A DNA stretch of 64,000 bases from a virus, in IMG/VR virus record IMGVR_UViG_3300028854_000020, positions 1 through 64,000 of that record; one strand, 5' to 3'. Below the pieces are notes generated by a model. The model was not told the origin of the DNA, did no database searches, and saw only the letters and a list, made by a program, of their open reading frames with translations. This document shows positions 23,246 through 30,784 of the stretch, one piece after another (position 1 is the first letter of the stretch; each line of letters starts with the position of its first letter). A program made the position numbers and the translations under genes.

Positions 23246-24037
23246 CCATTTTAAAACAGTATTTTTGATTTCTTCTCTATTACCAACAATAAGTGGAAAA
23301 AGTTGAATCAATTGTTTAATTTTGTCTGCATCCTCCCTCATTTTCATTGGGTTTTTAACATCAAGAAACTTATTAAAAGATGGCAAATAAAAATCGGGAA
23401 GATATGTTCTCCATTTATTGTTAGTAGTATCAAACCAATGTAATCTTTTAGATGGACGCAACCAAATAATGTTTTTTTCATCTAACCATTTTGCGATAAA
23501 TAATTCCCAAGAAGATTGTAAACTTGTTTCTGTATTGTCATTTTTATTAAAATAAGAAATTCTAATTTTGGCACATTTATTTTTGGAACGAATTGAATCA
23601 CGACATTCAATCGAACAACATTTTTGATCATAAAATTCTCTTTTAAAAGTAATATGACAATGATGACATTCATAAAATGGTTTTGATCGTGAAGTAATAT
23701 TTTTATTTTGTATACCTTTTCGCGTTCCTTTTGGTAAACATATTTTTCCTTCTTTATAAAGAAATTTCATTTTTTGAGAAAATTTTTCTTTAACATCTCT
23801 TGGCCACGAACCACGTTTAATATTTCTAAATGAAGCAGCACAAGATTGATTACAAAAATTATTATAATGTTTTTCATATGGTATTGTTAAATTACAATGT
23901 TTACATAATTTAGGATTTTGGTTATATTTGTCTATATATTCTTTCGATCTGAATATATTGGCACAATTAGAAGAACAGAATTTTATTCGTTTATCAGTTC
24001 TATTAAAAATCATTTGACATTGTTTGCAATTTTTCAT
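23234..24037 (-). CDS. Zinc-finger homing endonuclease, Vsr/PD-(D/E)XK-like
   Basis: 267 residues. Three Cys-rich fingers (CKQC...CSSNC, CKHC...CNQSC, CHHC...CSIEC) occupy residues 1-145. Then comes SSWELFIAKWLDEKNI and WRTYLPDFYLP...FLDVKNP, a Vsr-like nuclease core (D in LPDF, D-x-K in DVKNP). This layout is typical of free-standing phage homing nucleases. Its last codons lie inside the 3' end of tRNA-Arg(UCG) on the other strand, so the tRNA acceptor end encodes its C-terminus. Likely a mobile insertion. Confidence 0.75.
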   Translation of the reverse strand: MKNCKQCQMIFNRTDKRIKFCSSNCANIFRSKEYIDKYNQNPKLCKHCNLTIPYEKHYNNFCNQSCAASFRNIKRGSWPRDVKEKFSQKMKFLYKEGKICLPKGTRKGIQNKNITSRSKPFYECHHCHITFKREFYDQKCCSIECRDSIRSKNKCAKIRISYFNKNDNTETSLQSSWELFIAKWLDEKNIIWLRPSKRLHWFDTTNNKWRTYLPDFYLPSFNKFLDVKNPMKMREDADKIKQLIQLFPLIVGNREEIKNTVLKWQTQ

Positions 24038-24101
24038 ATAATATATTTATATATTTTTCTAAAAATTATGAAGTAACGGTTCAAAAAGAAAAGAGCTAAC
24101 A

Positions 24102-24875
24102 ATGCAATATATTATCCAAAATTCGGGTGTTACTTTTGCTTGTTTAGATAATAATGTTGCTCCATTAGTAAAAGCAATTGATGAGATTGGTGCAACAAGA
24201 ATTGCATGTGGTGTTATACCTTTTACTGATACTATTGTGGGTATTGACGATATTGATCCAACGATTCCAACTATGTTTTATGGTTCTACTCGGTTGGTTG
24301 AAATTGTATCCAAACTTTCATTTTCGCCCGGTGTGTGGTTTAAACCTGAATGGTTTGATCCTAAAAATTGGTGCGGAAAACGAAACGATCTTCTCAATGA
24401 AAATCAAACATATATGACTGTTGGAGAACTTAGAAAAAATTGGATCGACAAAGAATTTTTTGTAAAATCTTCCGATCCAAAAATTTTAACTGGAATGGTG
24501 CTTGAAAGTGATGATTATAAATGGTGGATTGAAGAATATTCCCATTTAAAAGATGAAGATAGGTTAGTGATTAGTCCAGTTCAAAACATTGTTCAAGAGT
24601 GGAGATTTTTTATAATCAATGGAGAAGTAGTTACAGGGTCTCAATATAAACACAATGGATTATTGAGAATACGAGAACCAATTTCTGATTATGTTTGGGA
24701 TAAAGCCAGAGAAATGTCTAGAGATTGGATGCCATCACAAAATATTGTGATGGATATTTGTAAACTTGAAAATGATGAATTCAAAGTTGTAGAGTTTAAT
24801 ACAATTTCATGTAGCGGTTTTTATGCAAGTCCTATAAAACCATTATTAGAGAAAATTTCATTTATATATGATTAA
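24102..24875 (+). CDS. ATP-grasp domain protein (R2K clade)
   Basis: 257 residues. DKEFFVKSSDPKILTGMVL (ATP-binding Lys), VQEWRFFIINGEVVTGSQYK, and VMDICKLENDEFKVVEFNTI (metal-binding E-x-N) are ATP-grasp blocks of the R2K (DUF4343-like) group found in phages. Such enzymes form amide or peptide-like bonds with ATP. Substrate is not deducible. RBS AAAAGAG; start ATG 24102. Confidence 0.75.
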   Translation: MQYIIQNSGVTFACLDNNVAPLVKAIDEIGATRIACGVIPFTDTIVGIDDIDPTIPTMFYGSTRLVEIVSKLSFSPGVWFKPEWFDPKNWCGKRNDLLNENQTYMTVGELRKNWIDKEFFVKSSDPKILTGMVLESDDYKWWIEEYSHLKDEDRLVISPVQNIVQEWRFFIINGEVVTGSQYKHNGLLRIREPISDYVWDKAREMSRDWMPSQNIVMDICKLENDEFKVVEFNTISCSGFYASPIKPLLEKISFIYD

Positions 24876-24888
24876 TTTATATAAATTT

Positions 24889-24897
24889 GATAAATAC
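24889..24897 (+). promoter_or_regulatory. Late-promoter-like motif GATAAATAC
   Basis: GATAAATAC 25 bp before the start of the homing nuclease gene at 24923; no -35 box. Confidence 0.4.
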
Positions 24898-24922
24898 TTC
24901 TGGGTTTTATTGGAGGTATTTT

Positions 24923-25669
24923 ATGATTCCATTTACATATTTAATTACTCATATTCCATCAGGAAAAAGATACTATGGTTGTAGATACGGAAAAAGAAGC
25001 AACCCATCACAATTAGGAAAAACATATTTTTCAAGCTGCAAAGAACTATATAAATTAATAAAATTAGAAGGAGTTATTAATTTTATTTTTGAAATTAGAA
25101 AAATTTTTAATGATCCTTTAAAATGTAGAGCATGGGAAGCAATTGTATTACGACGATTAAAAGCTGCCCAAAGTGATAATTGGTTTAATAAATCAAATGG
25201 TAATAAACAATTTTATTGCACCGGTCATTCTAAAGAAACAGTTGAAAAAATGGTTCTTGGACACAAAGGTTATAAGCATTCTGATGAAACAAAGAAAAAA
25301 ATAGGACAATCACATAAAGGGAAAAAAGGTCAGGCATGGACTCCACAACAAAGGGAAAAAATCCTACAAAAACAAATAGGTTCAACTCGATCAGATAAAA
25401 CTAAGCAAAAGATGAGTTTATCAGCAAAAAATAGAACTAAAGAATCTTATTTGTGGTCAGAAGAACGAAAAAATAGAAGCAAAGGAAAATTCAAGGGAAA
25501 AGAAAATGGTTTTTATGGAAAAAATCATTCTGAAGAAAGTAGAAAGAAAATGAAAGATTATCATGCAACTGCCCCTAAAGCAATATGTAAAGTGTGTGGA
25601 TTTTCTACTATTCCACCATTAATTAAGCGATGGCATAATGAAAATTGTAAAATGTTAAAATCTAAATAA
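24923..25669 (+). CDS. Homing endonuclease with NUMOD3 motifs (Seg-like)
   Basis: 248 residues from ATG 24923 (RBS GGAGG). The N-terminal 100 residues start FTYLITHIPSGKRYYGCRYG, a divergent GIY-YIG-type start. Then NUMOD3 DNA-binding repeats follow: HSDETKKKIGQSHKGKK, RSDKTKQKMS and GFYGKNHSEESRKKMK. A C-terminal CKVCGF...HNENC finger closes the protein. Likely a free-standing mobile nuclease. Confidence 0.75.
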   Translation: MIPFTYLITHIPSGKRYYGCRYGKRSNPSQLGKTYFSSCKELYKLIKLEGVINFIFEIRKIFNDPLKCRAWEAIVLRRLKAAQSDNWFNKSNGNKQFYCTGHSKETVEKMVLGHKGYKHSDETKKKIGQSHKGKKGQAWTPQQREKILQKQIGSTRSDKTKQKMSLSAKNRTKESYLWSEERKNRSKGKFKGKENGFYGKNHSEESRKKMKDYHATAPKAICKVCGFSTIPPLIKRWHNENCKMLKSK

Positions 25670-25681
25670 GAAAGGAATAGT

Positions 25682-25891
25682 ATGAAATATAAGTTAGAAG
25701 CAACAAATCGCAGTAAATGGATTGGTTTTTTATCTATTATTATATTTTTTATATCTGTTGGAACATGGTCTTATAGAGGATTATTGTGTTCAATTTATTG
25801 TTTGATAATCTCTCTTGCTCAATGTGAGTTAATCACAATTAAAAATAGTAAAGAAAACAAAGAAGAGGATAATGATGAAGAAAACAGTTGA
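25682..25891 (+). CDS. Small membrane protein with acidic tail
   Basis: 69 residues: two hydrophobic helices (about 14-30, 33-50), then a very acidic tail KENKEEDNDEENS. RBS AGAAAGGAAT. Function unknown. Confidence 0.55.
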   Translation: MKYKLEATNRSKWIGFLSIIIFFISVGTWSYRGLLCSIYCLIISLAQCELITIKNSKENKEEDNDEENS

Positions 25892-26045
25892 TATTGCTTT
25901 AGAATATTTACTAAAAGCACAAAAAGAAATTTATGAACAATGTCCACCACCGTATGAATTTCCATCTGATAATGGAAGAGTAGCTCAACTTATATCAGAT
26001 GCTATAAACACCGCAACTATAATCAAAAATAAAGCAACCAATTAA
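25872..26045 (+). CDS. Small hypothetical protein
   Basis: 57 residues from ATG 25872 (second ATG 25875), RBS GAGGAT inside the previous gene. Helical with a central CPPPYEFPSDNG loop. It overlaps the previous gene by 20 bp. Confidence 0.5.
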   Translation: MMKKTVDIALEYLLKAQKEIYEQCPPPYEFPSDNGRVAQLISDAINTATIIKNKATN

Positions 26046-26058
26046 TAAAGGAAATAAA

Positions 26059-26805
26059 ATGCAAATAACACAGTTTTCAAAACAAAATAATAGACCATAT
26101 CAAGAAGATAGATCATTTATAAAAATTATGAAAACTGGTGTTCTTTTGGGTGTATTTGATGGACATGGTGGAGAAGAGGTTTCGGATTTTTGTGCAGATA
26201 ATACTGTAAAGATTTTTAATCATATTAGTAAAGAAATAAAAAAAGACCCCGAAGAAACATTAAAACAGCTTGTTAAAAAATTAGATGAAAAAACAAATTA
26301 TAGTTATTGTGGATCAACGGCTGCAATTGTTTTGATTAAAAATAACGAAGCACATGTTGCAATTTTAGGAGATAGTGGTGTTTTAATTAAAACATCCTCT
26401 GGTTCATTGTGGCAATCACCTGAACATAATGTTCGAACAAATGCAAAAGAATGTGATGAAGCTAAAGCACGTGGTGGATGGGTTGACACAAATCGTGGTT
26501 ATCTATTTGATAGAAATGTATATAATGGACAAGGTTTGCAAATGAGTCGTGCCCTTGGTGATCGTGAATTATCAAGAGTATTAAATAGAGAACCAGAAAT
26601 TTTTCATATCCCAATTAACAAAACTAGTTGGATATTGGTTTATTCAGATGGTTTAATTGATCCATCTCATGCTAATCAAAATGCAGTTATTGGAATTGTA
26701 AAGGCTATTGAAACTTTACCAATTGGTGCAGAAGAATTGGTTCATGCCGTCTCCGATGTTCAAAATAATGATAATTCAACAGCTATTTTAGCTAGAATGG
26801 AATAA
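26059..26805 (+). CDS. PP2C-type serine/threonine protein phosphatase
   Basis: 248 residues. Ordered PP2C motifs: YQEDRS, FDGHGGEEV (metal Asp and Gly), GSTAAIVLI, HVAILGDSGV, LQMSRALGDRE, VYSDGLID and DNSTAI near the end. All metal-binding Asp residues are present. It would remove phosphate from proteins in the host cytoplasm, perhaps countering host kinase signalling or defence (inference). It is followed 3 nt later by a phosphoribosyltransferase gene. Confidence 0.88.
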   Translation: MQITQFSKQNNRPYQEDRSFIKIMKTGVLLGVFDGHGGEEVSDFCADNTVKIFNHISKEIKKDPEETLKQLVKKLDEKTNYSYCGSTAAIVLIKNNEAHVAILGDSGVLIKTSSGSLWQSPEHNVRTNAKECDEAKARGGWVDTNRGYLFDRNVYNGQGLQMSRALGDRELSRVLNREPEIFHIPINKTSWILVYSDGLIDPSHANQNAVIGIVKAIETLPIGAEELVHAVSDVQNNDNSTAILARME

Positions 26806-26807
26806 AT

Positions 26808-27245
26808 ATGAGTTCTGTTATTAAAGATTTTAATTCTGATTATCTATCAGTATACCTTAATCATCCAACTTTTACTTCATCAATAAAAAAAGCTAAAACA
26901 TTTATTCCAAAAATCGAATTTGATTCTTTTGCGTTTCGAGGAATGAGTGGCGCTTTATTAGCTCCTATTCTTGCAATTAAATGTAAAAAACATCTAATCA
27001 TGATTAGAAAATCTATTGAGGGTTCTCATAGTAATAGTATGGTAGAAGGATATATTAAAACAAAAAAATTTATTATTATTGATGATTTTATAGAAAGCGG
27101 AAATACAGTTAATACTATTATTGCAGAAGTAAAAAGATTTGCACCGAATGCAAAATGTAGTGGAATTTTGTTAATTGGTGGTTATAGTCGTATTCCTATA
27201 TTTTATACAATGGCCAAGTATAAAAAAATGTATTTAATAAAATAA
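26808..27245 (+). CDS. Phosphoribosyltransferase-fold protein
   Basis: 145 residues. FAFRGMSGALLAPILA and the PRPP-binding signature KFIIIDDFIESGNTVNTII are typical of type I phosphoribosyltransferases. The acceptor base is unknown; the protein is short and its N-terminal hood is minimal. It is closely coupled to the PP2C gene (2 nt gap). Confidence 0.75.
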   Translation: MSSVIKDFNSDYLSVYLNHPTFTSSIKKAKTFIPKIEFDSFAFRGMSGALLAPILAIKCKKHLIMIRKSIEGSHSNSMVEGYIKTKKFIIIDDFIESGNTVNTIIAEVKRFAPNAKCSGILLIGGYSRIPIFYTMAKYKKMYLIK

Positions 27246-27265
27246 ACACAAAAACAATCATAACT

Positions 27266-27274
27266 AATAAATAC
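27266..27274 (+). promoter_or_regulatory. Late-promoter-like motif AATAAATAC
   Basis: AATAAATAC 36 bp before the leader peptide of the clpX-like gene; no -35 box. Confidence 0.4.
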
Positions 27275-27309
27275 TAGTGTCATTTCAATTTAGATTTCAG
27301 GAGACAATA

Positions 27310-27375
27310 ATGATGTGTCCTACCGAAATATCTTATCCTCAATTAAAAACTTCATTTCCATGGCAAAATAAATAA
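27310..27375 (+). CDS. Leader peptide before the ClpX-like gene
   Basis: 21 residues (MMCPTEISYPQLKTSFPWQNK) with a strong RBS AGGAG. Its stop overlaps the ATG of the next gene (TAATG). It probably couples translation of the ClpX-like gene, which has no RBS of its own outside this ORF. Confidence 0.5.
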   Translation: MMCPTEISYPQLKTSFPWQNK

Positions 27376-28616
27376 TGATTAAAAATAATATAACATGTAT
27401 TTTCTGTCGTAAATCTAGAGATAAAAGTTTAAAAATGGTTATTAGTGGAAACTATGCAATATGTGATAAATGTGTTTTTTTATTTGGTGGTCTTATTAAA
27501 GGGTCTGTTACTCCACAAGTAGCTTCAAAAGAAGCAGAAAAAAAACAATTGGCTGAACAATTAGATAGTATGAAAATTCGTGAATTTTTGGATCAATATG
27601 TTATTGGCCAAGAACCAGCAAAAATTGCATTATGTGTAAGCATAGTAAATCATTATAAAAGAATGTTGTATGGCCAAGATAATGATGAATTAAGTAAAAG
27701 CAATCTAATGATTACTGGACCAAGTGGGAGTGGCAAAAGTTTACTAATTCGCACAATAGCTAAATTTTTAGATGTGCCATTTATATCAATTGATGCGACT
27801 ACTTTAACCGAAGCTGGATATATTGGCCAAAATGTAGATACGATTGTATCTAGATTATTAATTGAGGCCAATGGTGATATCGCTACAGCAGAAAATGGTA
27901 TTGTGTTTTTGGATGAAATAGATAAAATTGCGATTGGAAAAACAAGAGTATCAGCTAATGATGGAAGAGTATCGGGTATACAATCTGCATTATTAAAAAT
28001 GGTCGAGGGTTCAATTATTCCACTTGGTATGAATTTTGAATTAAAAAGGTCATCTAAAATGGCAGAAATTAATACTTCTCATATTCTTTTTATTTGCGGA
28101 GGATCATTTACAGGTTTAAACGAAATTGTAACTTCACGATTAAAAAAGAAAAAAGGTATTGGGTTTACTGATAATATTACAGGAATGAATAATATGGAAT
28201 CAGAATATACTACCGAAGATTTTATAGAATTTGGCATGATTCCTGAATTTGTTGGAAGATTTCCAATAAAAACATATACAAAAGAATTAACTAAAGAAGA
28301 ATTATTACAAATTTTGAATAATAGCAAAAATAATATTCTTACCGATTATAAATTTTATTTTTCTGTAGATGAAATTGATTTAGATTTTACACCTGAATTT
28401 TTAGAAGCAGTTGCAACCAAAGCAAAAACAGAAAAAACTGGAGTTAGAGGGCTTCGATCAATTTGTGATGAATTGATGTTAATGCATTTATATCTACTAC
28501 CAGAATATAAAAAACGTGACGTAGCAAAAATTACTTTTTTTGAAGATTGTATCGACAAACAAAAATTACCAAAAATTGAAATATTTGAAAAGAAAAAAAT
28601 GGTAAAATCAAAATAA
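27375..28616 (+). CDS. clpX: ClpX-like AAA+ unfoldase
   Basis: 413 residues, full length. N-terminal zinc domain CIFC...CDKC (Cys 8, 11, 30, 33), IREFLDQYVIGQEPAK, Walker A GPSGSGKS (115-122), pore-loop-like GYIGQNV, Walker B GIVFLDEIDKI, sensor region RGLRSICDELML. An IGF tripeptide (262-264) in a basic loop matches the ClpP-docking loop of bacterial ClpX, so it could use host ClpP. With Hsp20 and ClpS homologues downstream it forms a proteostasis cluster. It may redirect proteolysis to host or phage targets (inference). Confidence 0.9.
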   Translation: MIKNNITCIFCRKSRDKSLKMVISGNYAICDKCVFLFGGLIKGSVTPQVASKEAEKKQLAEQLDSMKIREFLDQYVIGQEPAKIALCVSIVNHYKRMLYGQDNDELSKSNLMITGPSGSGKSLLIRTIAKFLDVPFISIDATTLTEAGYIGQNVDTIVSRLLIEANGDIATAENGIVFLDEIDKIAIGKTRVSANDGRVSGIQSALLKMVEGSIIPLGMNFELKRSSKMAEINTSHILFICGGSFTGLNEIVTSRLKKKKGIGFTDNITGMNNMESEYTTEDFIEFGMIPEFVGRFPIKTYTKELTKEELLQILNNSKNNILTDYKFYFSVDEIDLDFTPEFLEAVATKAKTEKTGVRGLRSICDELMLMHLYLLPEYKKRDVAKITFFEDCIDKQKLPKIEIFEKKKMVKSK

Positions 28617-28629
28617 TATTTTATTTTTC

Positions 28630-28658
28630 TTGACAAACATGTTAATTACTGGTATAAA
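28630..28658 (+). promoter_or_regulatory. Promoter with both sigma-70 and late-type elements
   Basis: TTGACA 28630-28635, spacer 17, TATAAA 28653-28658. The -10 region reads TATAAATA, which is also the T4 late box. It could be used early and late, for the Hsp20 gene. Confidence 0.65.
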
Positions 28659-28721
28659 TAAAGATGTGGATGCCTTCGGGGTTCACTAAATCATACTTGC
28701 TAAATATAGGAGAAATATATT

Positions 28722-29183
28722 ATGACAATGCTCACTAAATCCTCGCTTATTCGAAATCCAGAAATATTAAATTTATATCACTCTTTAATTGGTTTTGATC
28801 AGTTTTTTGATGATCTTGATAGTTTTCACAAGAAAACAAACTATCCTCCATTTAATGTGATTCGTGTAGATGAATTACATTATGTTATGGAATTGGCTGT
28901 TGCTGGATTCTCACCAAAAGATATTTCAGTTACAAGTAAACAAGGAGTGCTTACTATATCCGCAAAAACTACAGAATCAGACTCTTTAAAAGAAACAAAT
29001 TATATTTATAAAGGGCTTGCATCAAGAGCATTTACCAAAGATTTCAAGCTATATGAACATATTTTTGTGACCGGAGCAACTTTTGATAACGGTATTCTTA
29101 AAGTAAATCTTGAAGTTAAACTTCCAGATCAACTAAAAGAACAAAAATTTACAGTTATGGATCATAATCAACCAAAAGTATAA
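28722..29183 (+). CDS. Small heat-shock protein (Hsp20/IbpA-like)
   Basis: 153 residues. An alpha-crystallin domain spans about 44-143: PPFNVIRVDELHYVMELAVA, GVLTISAKT, ASRAFTKDFKLYEHIFVTGA and DNGILKVNLEVKLP. Hsp20 holds unfolded proteins for refolding or degradation. Related genes occur in marine T4-like phages. RBS AGGAGAAAT. Placed between ClpX-like and ClpS-like genes. Confidence 0.9.
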   Translation: MTMLTKSSLIRNPEILNLYHSLIGFDQFFDDLDSFHKKTNYPPFNVIRVDELHYVMELAVAGFSPKDISVTSKQGVLTISAKTTESDSLKETNYIYKGLASRAFTKDFKLYEHIFVTGATFDNGILKVNLEVKLPDQLKEQKFTVMDHNQPKV

Positions 29184-29197
29184 AGAAAAGAGAAAAT

Positions 29198-29515
29198 ATG
29201 AGCGAAACTTCCTGTGATGTAATAACAAAGGTAAAAATTGATACTACTTTGAAGCCTCCTACGCTTTATAGTGTAATTTATTTCAATGATGAAACAACCA
29301 GTGTTGTGTTTGTGGTTCAATCATTAATTGATGTTTTTGGATATTCAGTGGAGGCTGCGATAGAAATGGCTCAAAAAATTGATGAACAAGGATCAGGAAA
29401 CGCAGCATCAGGTTTACCTAAAGAACTTGCTAATCATCTTAGAGATTTGGTTATTGTTCAAGCCAGATCAGAAAATTTTCCTCTGGTTGTAACAACCAAA
29501 GAGGATGGTATATAA
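29198..29515 (+). CDS. ClpS-like adaptor
   Basis: 105 residues. LYSVIYFNDETTSVVFVVQSLIDVFG and later ARSENFPLVVTTKEDG follow the ClpS pattern (family NDxxT then PLxxTxE). The ND pair that contacts the N-degron is kept, but the conserved His of the VHxxG motif is replaced (KIDEQG). In bacteria ClpS delivers N-end-rule substrates to ClpA. Here it may have altered specificity or block host ClpS. RBS AGAAAAGAG. Confidence 0.75.
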   Translation: MSETSCDVITKVKIDTTLKPPTLYSVIYFNDETTSVVFVVQSLIDVFGYSVEAAIEMAQKIDEQGSGNAASGLPKELANHLRDLVIVQARSENFPLVVTTKEDGI

Positions 29516-29719
29516 ATGGAAAAAAATTTTTGGGATAGTGTTCCATCACGTCTGAAACAACAATGGGGTGATCATGGATATCCAGAATGTGATTGTGATA
29601 TGTGTGGTGGAGACGAAACCTGTAAAATTCTACCACCATTTGAAACAGGTGAAGAATATATAAAAAGGCTAGTGAGTTATATTATGTATTTAGAAAAATA
29701 CAACTCACTAGATATTTAA
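29516..29719 (+). CDS. Small Cys-rich hypothetical protein
   Basis: 67 residues. CDCDMCGGDETC in the middle could bind metal. It directly abuts the ClpS-like gene, so it probably belongs to the same transcript. Confidence 0.55.
   Translation: MEKNFWDSVPSRLKQQWGDHGYPECDCDMCGGDETCKILPPFETGEEYIKRLVSYIMYLEKYNSLDI
29669..29711. terminator. Hairpin at a convergent gene end
   Basis: CTAGTGAGTT (29669-29678) pairs with AACTCACTAG (29702-29711), a 10-bp perfect stem inside the 3' end of the previous gene. No strong T-run, so termination is only possible. Confidence 0.4.
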
Positions 29720-29720
29720 A

Positions 29721-30017
29721 CTATTTAATTTTAACCTTGTTCTTTTTTGGTAATTTTGTTTCTGGTTTAACAACAACTGTTGTGATCTTCTTTTTAGCTT
29801 TCTTTTTTGGTTCTGGAATAATTTCAATTGATTGAACTTTTGGTTCCATAGCTAATTCAATTTTTACATCTTCATCAGAAGCCTTGTTAGTGATACATTC
29901 TTCACAAACAATAGCAGACGTTTTTAATTCTTTGGCTTCTACTTTTGATTTTGGAATTACCAGTAATAATGCAATAATCGCAATTATTAAAATAAAAAAT
30001 ACAATAACATATGTCAT
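29721..30017 (-). CDS. Membrane-anchored Lys/Pro-rich protein
   Basis: 98 residues. One N-terminal membrane helix (about 3-21), a CEEC pair, and a Lys/Pro-rich C-terminal half (PKKKAKKKITTVV). RBS AAGGAG. Topology is like an inner-membrane spanin or a periplasm-spanning protein, but there is no partner gene beside it. Function unknown. Confidence 0.55.
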   Translation of the reverse strand: MTYVIVFFILIIAIIALLLVIPKSKVEAKELKTSAIVCEECITNKASDEDVKIELAMEPKVQSIEIIPEPKKKAKKKITTVVVKPETKLPKKNKVKIK

Positions 30018-30058
30018 ATTAATACTCCTTGGCCGTATTTAGTATTAAAATAATTGTG

Positions 30059-30087
30059 TTGACAAAGAGTTGACAATTTGATATAAT
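30059..30087 (+). promoter_or_regulatory. Perfect consensus sigma-70 promoter
   Basis: TTGACA 30059-30064, spacer 17, TATAAT 30082-30087. It is the only exact consensus pair in the window and drives a single small HTH gene. Confidence 0.92.
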
Positions 30088-30135
30088 TCATTCAACTCAA
30101 GCAATGCTTGAAAACAATAAGGAGAAATAAATATT

Positions 30136-30384
30136 ATGGCTTTTACAAATATTTCAACTACGCAGCTTGTATTTCTGCATGATTATCTTAGAGGTAATAC
30201 TCGCACATTGACTTCAAGACAGGCAGCAAGTCAATTTGGAATTCTTAATCTTCGTGCTCGTATGAGCGAACTTAGACAGATGGGGCTTCGTGTTCGCAGA
30301 GAACCATCAACAACTGGATATTCAAAGTATGCAGTAAGCGCACGTGATGTATGGGGATCAAAGGCAAGCCTAACCACTCGGTAA
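30136..30384 (+). CDS. Small helix-turn-helix protein
   Basis: 82 residues. TLTSRQAASQFGILNLRARM then SELRQMGLRVRRE is a winged-HTH-like DNA-binding region (HTH_39-like), followed by a basic C-terminus. RBS AAGGAG. It has its own consensus promoter and a strong terminator: an abundant monocistronic DNA-binding protein, a candidate regulator of the repeated phage promoters (inference). Confidence 0.7.
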   Translation: MAFTNISTTQLVFLHDYLRGNTRTLTSRQAASQFGILNLRARMSELRQMGLRVRREPSTTGYSKYAVSARDVWGSKASLTTR

Positions 30385-30407
30385 TTCAACTAAACAACTA
30401 ACAAGAG

Positions 30408-30436
30408 AGGATGGCAATTGCCATCCTTTTCTTTTT
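30408..30436 (+). terminator. Rho-independent terminator
   Basis: AGGATGGCAATTGCCATCCT (30408-30427), a perfect palindrome, followed by TTTCTTTTT. Its T-run overlaps the -35 box of the next promoter. Confidence 0.9.
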
Positions 30437-30463
30437 GACAAACAACCCAAATTCTGATATACT
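30435..30463 (+). promoter_or_regulatory. Sigma-70 promoter, leaderless type
   Basis: TTGACA 30435-30440, spacer 17, TATACT 30458-30463; a GTG start lies exactly 6 nt downstream. Confidence 0.85.
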
Positions 30464-30469
30464 GTATTT

Positions 30470-30733
30470 GTGAATGAGAAAAATTACAATTCAATGTCTG
30501 TATCGGGACATTTGTCTGCTGTTCAACAAGATGGTTATGCCATTCAATACATCAAGAATCCAAGTGAAGCTGTGCAATTGGCTGCTGTTAATAAAAATGG
30601 TTATGTCATTTATTATATTAAGAATCCAAGTGAAGCCGTGCAATTGTCTGCTGTTCAACAAGATAGTTCTGCCATCGATTATATTGAAAACCCAACAATA
30701 TCTGTTCAAATGATGGCAAAATTATTGTCTTGA
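30470..30733 (+). CDS. DUF4116-like 22-residue repeat protein (3 repeats)
   Basis: 87 residues, GTG start with no RBS, at the predicted transcription start. The N-terminus MNEKNYNSMSVSGHLS is homologous to the 58290 protein start. Three repeats VQLxAVxxxxxxIxYIxNPxxx, then ISVQMMAKLLS. TGA stop overlaps the TTGACA of the next promoter. Function unknown. Confidence 0.75.
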   Translation: MNEKNYNSMSVSGHLSAVQQDGYAIQYIKNPSEAVQLAAVNKNGYVIYYIKNPSEAVQLSAVQQDSSAIDYIENPTISVQMMAKLLS

Positions 30734-30758
30734 CAACCAAACCAAAGTTTGATATACT
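30730..30758 (+). promoter_or_regulatory. Sigma-70 promoter with AATCTTGTAGTC leader
   Basis: TTGACA 30730-30735, spacer 17, TATACT 30753-30758; leader AATCTTGTAGTCAAAGAAAGG contains the RBS. The previous stop codon lies in the -35 box. Confidence 0.88.
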
Positions 30759-30784
30759 AATCTTGTAGTCAAAGAAAGGAACAA

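Noticed and set aside
30070-30075. Second TTGACA just upstream of the HTH gene
   Set aside because: Only 6 bp from the -10 box; the TTGACA at 30059 has the correct 17-bp spacing.
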